Shown here: one piece after another, positions 57,924 through 64,000 of the stretch
How the letters are laid out: each line of letters starts with the position of its first letter
Position numbering within the stretch: position 1 is the first letter of the stretch
Source of the DNA: Malaya genurostris
Lineage: Eukaryota; Arthropoda; Insecta; Diptera; Culicidae
DNA: 64,000 nt
NCBI RefSeq assembly: GCF_030247185.1
Contig: NC_080571.1
Span: 235,258,666 to 235,322,665 of the forward strand
Direction of reading: 5' to 3'
The notes under the pieces: generated by a model
What the model was told of the DNA's origin: nothing
Seen by the model: only the letters and a program-made list of their open reading frames with translations
Database searches by the model: none
Position numbers and translations under genes: made by a program

Positions 57924-57977
57924 CTGAAAATTTGTCAGGTTAAAACAGTTCCTTACCCATTCCCTCAGTTTTTTCAT
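57924..57977 (-). CDS. possible alternative start reading into 57783-57923
   Basis: The frame of the 57783 exon stays open upstream to an ATG at 57977 in context ACAAATG, giving MKKLREWVRNCFNLTNFQ. If used, a transcript could start here and skip ankyrin repeats 1-2. It overlaps a plausible acceptor and branch site, so it may equally be intron. The two readings exclude each other for a given transcript. Confidence 0.25.
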
Positions 57978-59193
57978 TTGTTCCGACCGTGCTGATAAAT
58001 GCTTGTCGAAATATTGTCACTATTTTTAATGCCAATTATTGATGTTAGATTAAATTCGGGCATGTGGCAGATCCATAATCTTCTCTAATTGATCCTTCCT
58101 TTAGTAGAAAAAATTTCTGTTTGAACCTTCACTTTATGACTAAATAGTAAAACCAAAACCGTCAAAACAGAAAAGTTTTCACATCCCATTTGTAAGGGTG
58201 ACATGCATATACACATTGATTGTTTCAACCAATATTTTTGGCCGTGGTAGTAGTATTCCGATGCAATTATGTTGCACTATGACGATGACGGATTGCATAC
58301 CGATTGCATTCTTTACTTATCCGTTTGAATAATTAATATAAGGGTTGCTCGGTAAAATTTAATATATATCACAATAGTCATTTCAATACGTCAAATCTGA
58401 CAGCAGCACCGATTATCTGACTGTTTTGAATTTTGGAAATAGCCTATGCATAAAGCTATAAAGCATAAAGGTTTATTTTAAATAGCTTTTTTTTTTTTTT
58501 ACAATCTAAAAGAGGTAAGAATATGTTCACACTATAAACACCATAAATAAATGGAGGCACATGGTTGCATACAACGAAGATTTCAAAATTTCAACAAATT
58601 TTAACTCAAAAACAAAAAAACGCATCGTTAATTTTTGGATTTGTTATGTAAAACTGTTTCAGCTTTCAGAAAAAAAAATATATAATGAAATAGTGCCCAT
58701 TGGTCGCAAATCATGAAAACCGTTAAATGCTTCGACAACATATCCAAGAATTAGTGGAATCGGTCGAGTGATTCAAAAGTTATGATTTTAAAAAAAGTGT
58801 CTCTTTGGAAGAAAATCGAAAAGAATCGTTTTTTTATCCACCCTAACATAGAAATGGTCACCCTAATGACAAAGTAAAAAAAAAAATATATGGGCCTAAT
58901 ATTTTTCGATAGAGAACGATTCTTCCAAATATTACGAAATTCTGAGCGATCAGTTTCTCATTCGTATCAGTTTCTCATAGAATTGATGTATATTCAATAC
59001 TGCACTAATATTTCACTATCAGAACGATTTGTTCGGGTTACATACCACATAGTTAGATTAATTATCAGAGAAGGCTCTTGTCGATTGAACTACACAGCAA
59101 AAAAAAAGAATTGTAACAATCTCTATGTGATTATATTTCGATGTTGAAAAAACTAGGCGTACTAAACATCTAATGCAAAAATTTTCTGTTTTC
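57978..59193. other. no gene; AT-rich with one dispersed repeat
   Basis: 58890-59040 is the second copy of the repeat at 11180-11310. I found no exon for ankyrin repeats 1-2 on the minus strand here. Confidence 0.45.
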
Positions 59194-59208
59194 AAGAACT
59201 ATTTCGGT

Positions 59209-60685
59209 CGAGCTTCGATCTCAAACAAAATTCATGACAGTATATTTTAACCATATGTCACAGGAAATCAACCCTTCAAGATATATTCCTATCCGTGTCA
59301 GCCTCCTAAATGTCCCTGACTCAACTTTATTTTTCGATACATCCATGCAGCGCGAAGTGCGTGGAATCCCGGATCATCTACGTTCGACGGAAATCCCAAA
59401 AATATTTTCAAGTAAGTTCAGGCATATTGACTCTGAGAAAATGTTTTACACGGACGGATCGCGAATTGAAGAAGCGACAGGGTTTGGTATGTTCAACAAT
59501 AATGTTTCGGCCTCATTTAGGCTTCAAGAACCTGCATCTGTTTATATAGCAGAGCTAGCAGCAGTTCAATATAGTTTGAGTGTAATCGTCACATTAATTC
59601 CAAACCATTATTTCCTCTTCACAGATAGTCTGAGTGCAATTGAAGCCATTCGCTCAAACATGACTGGCAAGACTGAACCGTTTTTCCTGGGCAAAATAAA
59701 ACAGTGCCTGAACGACATATTGAACAATAATTATCTAATCACTATAGTCTGGGTCCCGGCTCATTGCTCCATTCCTGGCAATGAAAGAGCCGATATTTTA
59801 GCCAAACGTGGTGCTATTGAGGGTGAAATTTATGAGAGACCAATTGCTTTCAACGAATTCTATAGCTCGTCTCGCCAAAGAACACTTGCCAGCTGGCAAG
59901 CTTCTTGGGATAAAGATGATCTGGGTCGGTGGATGCACTCAATTATTCCGAAAATATCGACAAAGGCATGGTTCAGGGGACTGGATGTGAGTAGAGATTT
60001 CATTCGTGTGATGTCTAGACTCATGTCCAATCACTACACGTTAGATGCACATCTCCTTCGAATTGGGCTCTCCGAGACTAATCATTGTGCTTGTGGCGAA
60101 GGTTATCGAGATATTGATCATGTCGTTTGGACATGCGTGGAGTATCGTGATGTCAGATCTCAACTAATAAATTCTTTGCGTACCCAAGGTAGACTATCCA
60201 ATATCCCAGTTCGAGACATTCTTGCTTGTCGTGACCTTTCATACATGAAACTTATTTATCATTTCATAAAGAAAACTGGAGTTTCAATTTAATAAAGGCC
60301 CCTTTCAAGACTTAGTTCTGATCTCAGCTGCGTCCATGAGTTCAACCAATAGCTAAATTAGAATAAAAATAATGTAATGATACAAACAAACTCGAAACAG
60401 TTTATGAAATTATTAACAAAATGTCTGAAAATAACAAAGCTTATTTTATAATTTATAGAAGTTAATCGTTTGGTTCAAATAATATTTCCGAGTAGATTTC
60501 ATAATTAATGACGAGTTACCTAAGATGATATTCAAGTAATAAGAGAATATGTTTTAATAAATGCAAAACGTTGTGACTATGTTAGAATTAAATTAGGATA
60601 AGAATATTATGTAAAAGTGATGCTACGGCGAAGAAAAACTTATGTAAACTGCCTTAAGAAATAAACGTATTTATGAAAAAAAAAA
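59209..60685 (+). mobile_element. 5'-truncated LINE with RNase H, flanked by target duplication
   Basis: AAGAACTATTTCGGT at 59194-59208 and AAGAACTATTTCAGT at 60686-60700 flank the insert, and the right border has an A run. Only the C-terminal part of ORF2 and the 3' UTR are present, the usual result of incomplete reverse transcription. RNase H after RT points to the I/R1/LOA group rather than Jockey. One mismatch between the duplicates suggests moderate age. Confidence 0.8.
59234..60292 (+). CDS. LINE ORF2 C-terminal part: RNase H and zinc-finger tail
   Basis: 352 codons open. RNase H residues are all visible: D in MFYTDGSRIEEATGFG (about residue 73), E in YIAELAAVQYSL, D in FLFTDSLSAIEAI and D in GNERADILAKRG, preceded by VWVPAHCSIPGN. 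RNase H removes the RNA strand during element copying. The tail has CACGEGYRDIDHVVWTC, the CCHC motif common after RNase H in I-like LINEs. No frameshift despite truncation; the endonuclease and RT are missing. The natural start is lost, and the ATG used is simply the first in frame. Confidence 0.85.
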   Translation: MTVYFNHMSQEINPSRYIPIRVSLLNVPDSTLFFDTSMQREVRGIPDHLRSTEIPKIFSSKFRHIDSEKMFYTDGSRIEEATGFGMFNNNVSASFRLQEPASVYIAELAAVQYSLSVIVTLIPNHYFLFTDSLSAIEAIRSNMTGKTEPFFLGKIKQCLNDILNNNYLITIVWVPAHCSIPGNERADILAKRGAIEGEIYERPIAFNEFYSSSRQRTLASWQASWDKDDLGRWMHSIIPKISTKAWFRGLDVSRDFIRVMSRLMSNHYTLDAHLLRIGLSETNHCACGEGYRDIDHVVWTCVEYRDVRSQLINSLRTQGRLSNIPVRDILACRDLSYMKLIYHFIKKTGVSI

Positions 60686-60702
60686 AAGAACTATTTCAGT
60701 TA

Positions 60703-61024
60703 AATCACACGTTATTACATCGAAACAACGTAAAAATTCATATAACTGAATACTGTATATGATTCTGATTCGAAATTATGGATATTTTCGTGTAATATTA
60801 CAACCTTTATAACGACACCAAGATTGTTGTAATATAATATCGTAATCGCTGCACATCTGTAGTGAGTAGCAATTTTGATGCAATATCACAAAAGTGTTGG
60901 TATCGTTGTAAAGGTTGTAATATTACACGAAAAGATGGATAATTTCCTATCAGAATCGTCTAAGCATTCAGTCAAGCTGATGTTATCTACTCAATTCGTT
61001 GTTTCGATGTAATAACGTGTGATT
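60703..61024. mobile_element. MITE with perfect inverted ends
   Basis: AATCACACGTTATTACATCG then AAACAACG at the left is matched exactly inverted at the right, flanked by TA on each side (60701-60702, 61025-61026). A second inverted pair inside (TTTTCGTGTAATATTACAAC) makes it fold fully. 322 bp, no coding. It directly abuts the LINE's target duplication, and the LINE landed next to it. Confidence 0.85.
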
Positions 61025-61140
61025 TATCTGCAATATTTCTTGAAAACAGAAAATTATTGCATTCGATATTCAGTACGTCGAATTTTTTCAACATCGAATA
61101 ATAATGACATAGAAATTGCTACAATTCCTTTTTTACTGTG

Positions 61141-61340
61141 TACGGATATGTTGATAAAATTAAATCGCGGTGTTTCAGAAGACGTTTATAAGATCGTGAC
61201 AACTAACGAATCATGGATCTATGGATACACATATGAGGCCGAGGCTGAACTACAGTCGACTGTATGGGCGGCTCAAGACGAGTCAATTCCAACAAAAACT
61301 GTTCTCACATGGATTACTTCGATGCAAATGAACGTCAAAA
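61141..61340 (+). pseudogene. mariner-family transposase fragment
   Basis: Reads EDVYKIVTTNESWIYGYTYE then LQSTVWAAQDESIPTK, which resembles the region around the first catalytic D of a second mariner group (usual form VTGDESWIY). Here the D is replaced by N (TNESW). The rest is gone. It lies downstream of the MITE in a frame of 133 codons. Confidence 0.65.
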
Positions 61341-62609
61341 AAACAGACGTATCGGACGTAGAACTTGGCGTAGGATTCGGATTAGTGAAAAGCCACACAT
61401 TTGTACAAATTTTTCGGTAAAATCAGCATACCTTGAAAACCACTAAAACCTTTTTGTCTTTCTCATATAAAAAGGTTATGCCATTACTGTGAAATCCGTC
61501 GCACAGTGGTCCAAAACTGGAAAAAGACGGTCAAAAGTCTGTACTGACTTTCACTGATTTTTAAGAGCTAACGTATCTTCGAAGAAGTTTTGCAAGATCA
61601 TATTACCCTTCTTTTGAAAGTGGCACCTTAATTTTTGTTAAGGGGTAGTACAAATTTCAAATAAATTTTTTTTTCACAAAAAATGTTTTTCTATCTCATT
61701 TTGAAGAAAATGTAAAAAAAAAATACTTTTTGAGATGTATTCACTTTATTTTAAAAACAGTTTTTTTGGATTTATCTACGTAGAATCTACCTTTATTACC
61801 TAAGTATTTACTACAAAGTGCGCGTAAACACACATAAACAAGTTCATGCTTGCACGCGTAACTTAAGCAAAGTGTTGTGATTTTTATTTTGTTTATTTTT
61901 TGACAATTGACAATATTAGAAAAAATCTAAGTGGAACTCGATGCAATTTTTTATGCATTTTCAAAGTTAGTTTTAAATATTGAAAATCCGAAAAACTATC
62001 GAAAGTTCATCACATATTAAAAAATGGAGAAATGTTTTCCAAACAAAATATGAAAAAGTATTGCAAAAGTACAAACCTTTACAAAGACGTGTAAATAAAT
62101 TGAGTTATCGCGAAGCAACACGTTTTTTAAGACGATATGTTGATCGTGCGACGCTCACTTAGAGATGTGCGAAACAGCTCATACCGGTGAGCAGCTCCGA
62201 ACCGATCAACTCACTAAAGGGAATAGATTCAATGTATCAGCTCATTAGCTCATTTAGATTAAGCTGAAGGTTTGTTTTAGGCGCCGTTTTTTTGGCGCCA
62301 TTTTCTTTCATATGGATGATCGAAATCATCCATGCACAAAGAACATAGCTATGCGAACTAACTTGTCTGCGAATTATTATTATGTCATATTTGAGATTAT
62401 CTGCAAAAGGGGCATCCCTGAATGCACGTTGGAATACTGAGTGAGAGATAAGATTTCTTATTGACAATGGCTCATTCAATCTGTTAAAGAAGGAAAGATA
62501 CACATTTGTAAAAACGAACAAAAGCTCGTGCACATATTTCTTCTAATTTATAACACACTCTTCAAGAGCCGAAGATCCGTTGAGCTCGTTGCTTGTTTCC
62601 ACCTTACCA
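61341..62609. other. repeat-rich noncoding, start of a TIR-type repeat
   Basis: TTTGTCTTTCTCATATAAAA at about 61450 looks like a left end of the GAGAAAGGCA family. Its right end may be the CTCGGAGGGCCGTGTACCA at the window border. AAGTGGAACTCGATG at 61930 recurs inverted at 63430. The frame 61980-62162 is lysine/arginine-rich with no recognised domain. Confidence 0.4.
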
Positions 62610-62933
62610 GCAGGGATGTCAGGTCATTTTTTCAAAAATCTGTGATCAAGCCAAAATACAGGAGCAAAATCTGTGCACGTTTCCCCGTTTCCATAATAGC
62701 TGATCGGAATCATTTTGGTAAGCAAAAAAAAAAGTCTCACTATTTCCTACCGCTCTGTAACTGTTCGTGCTAAACTGTGATCAATTTCAAAAATATGTGA
62801 TCGATTTCAGAATCTGTGTAAATCTGTGACCATTTTTAGACATCTGTGAAAATCTGTGCCATTTTTTAAATCTGTGCAAAAGGTTGAAAATCTGTGAAAC
62901 ACAGATTAATCTGTGAACCTGGCATCCCTGCTT
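62610..62933. mobile_element. MITE with AGCAGGGATG ends
   Basis: AGCAGGGATGTCAGGT and the inverse ACCTGGCATCCCTGCT are 324 bp apart, with many AATCTGTG repeats inside. Similar plan to 4349-4680. It interrupts older sequence rich in GAGCTGTGAGCT-like words. Confidence 0.65.
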
Positions 62934-64000
62934 TCCAGTGCGGTGAACTGGTGAGCTGCGGTTCTTTTAAAAAGAGCTGTGAGCTATCAGCTCACCTTAA
63001 AGATTCGATTCACTGGAATAGCTCAGGAGCGAATTGCCCATCTCTTCGCTCACTGCAAAAGTGAATTACAGAAATAGCAGACGCCCTCCGTTTCTTAACC
63101 ATTCATGGTTTCAGCATGGCCATAGTGAAAATGAGTCACACGAATAGTACTCAGGATATTCTCATTGGAAAATAAATTGGATAAGGTATATATTTTTCTA
63201 TAAGTATTGTAGAAGTTTGCTGTATTAAGTTGCATATTTCGCTTCAGTACAAGGTTTCCTACGTAAAAATAGGTAGAATGATGTATAACTTTTCCAGAAA
63301 ATTGTTCCAAACAAAGTATGTATAAAAAAATAACTTGGAACAAGCTATGATTAAAAACTAGTTTTAAGGGGTTGTCATAATTCAATTACTAAAACTAACT
63401 TTGAAAAGTCATAAAAAAGTTCCATCGAGTTCCACTTAAATTTTTTATATAGTATTGAGTATATCTTTTCCTACAAATTTTGTAAAAATCAGCTGCATAA
63501 AGTTGCATATTTCGCTTCGGTGTAAGGTTTTATCATTGGTAAAAAAAGGTAAAATGTTGTATAACTTTGCCAGAAAACAACAAACCTATGCACTATCTTC
63601 AACAAAAACATGGGATTTTTTATTTTCTTCGATTATTGCAAACAAAGTATGCATAAAGAAATAACTCGAAACAAGTTATGAATAAAAACTGATTTTAAAG
63701 GGGTTGCGACCTACACTTTTGGTATATTTGACTAAGTAAATTATTTTCAATAGTTCTAAACCATTGTAGAAGAAAAAAAAATTTCTATCTCTTCAGAAAA
63801 AACAGTTATGGTTATATTTTTGTCAAAGTTGGCCATGAACAATTAGGAATAGAATCATTTTACGCGGTATATATTTGTAAATAATTTTCTAAAAGCAACT
63901 ATATGCATTAAAAGAACGGTTTGGCAGCTACTGATTTATGTCTTCATTGATTCGAACCACTGTGCGTCGAACCGATGCTCGGAGGGCCGTGTACCATATA
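62934..64000. repeat. imperfect tandem duplication, about 290 bp period
   Basis: 63190-63385 and 63480-63715 share AAGTTGCATATTTCGCTTC, CAAGGTTT or TAAGGTTT, AAACAAAGTATG, AATAACT and TTTTAA..GGGGTTG in order. 63393-63447 is an inverted match to 61919-61972. The window ends inside what looks like a repeat edge (AGGGCCGTGTACCATATA). Confidence 0.55.

Noticed and set aside
58000..64000. Exons for nompC ankyrin repeats 1 and 2
   Set aside because: I searched the minus strand for TPLMYATKDN- and NVLHIAAMYS-like sequence and did not find it, so they are taken to lie outside the window.

Overview
This is TE-dense, AT-rich animal DNA, almost certainly from a mosquito and most likely a culicine (Aedes-like). 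The basis is one strongly insect-like gene, introns of 10 kb and more packed with repeats, and mobile elements of types known from mosquitoes: a Juan/Jockey-like LINE, a Tc1-related element with a DD37E transposase, irritans-like mariners, RTE-like LINE pieces, tRNA-derived SINEs and many MITEs. The exact species cannot be fixed from the sequence alone.

Nearly the whole window is one gene on the minus strand: nompC, the TRPN mechanotransduction channel. Its 5' part lies at the right and its 3' part runs off the left edge. I could place exons from about 57.9 kb down to 347, with GT..AG borders and matching phases. They encode 27 of the 29 ankyrin repeats expected for TRPN, the linker domain and the membrane segments through S5. 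The pore, S6, TRP box and C terminus must lie to the left of position 1. The exons for the first two ankyrin repeats of the long form were not found and presumably lie to the right of 64000.

Layout, left to right (3' to 5' of the gene): 1-1649, an acidic cassette exon and the S1-S5 exon; 1650-7958, an intron with TIR elements and MITEs; 7959-11087, a compact cluster of six exons holding the linker and ankyrin repeats 7-29; 11088-23503, an intron with a mariner carrying a 3.6 kb tandemly duplicated insertion, nested foldback elements and the DD37E element; 23504-23717, ankyrin repeats 5-6; 23718-44385, an intron with LINE pieces, a 3.9 kb pogo-like element, SINEs, a Juan-like LINE and AT-rich microsatellites; 44386-44940, ankyrin repeat 4 continuous with an alternative start exon; 44941-57475, an intron with a second mariner, SINEs, a 1.37 kb heptanucleotide array, a SINE split by two MITEs and a 346 bp palindrome; 57476-57592, ankyrin repeat 3; 57783-57977, a tentative further 5' exon; 57978-64000, a region with a 5'-truncated LINE that keeps an open RNase H frame, plus MITEs.

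The biology of interest is how one channel gene could make products of different length. There are at least two candidate start exons that change how much of the ankyrin spring is made, and a phase-symmetric acidic exon between S5 and the pore. The rest is a layered record of transposon insertions, several with target-site duplications that allow ordering. I see no operon, CRISPR array, viral gene or toxin gene.
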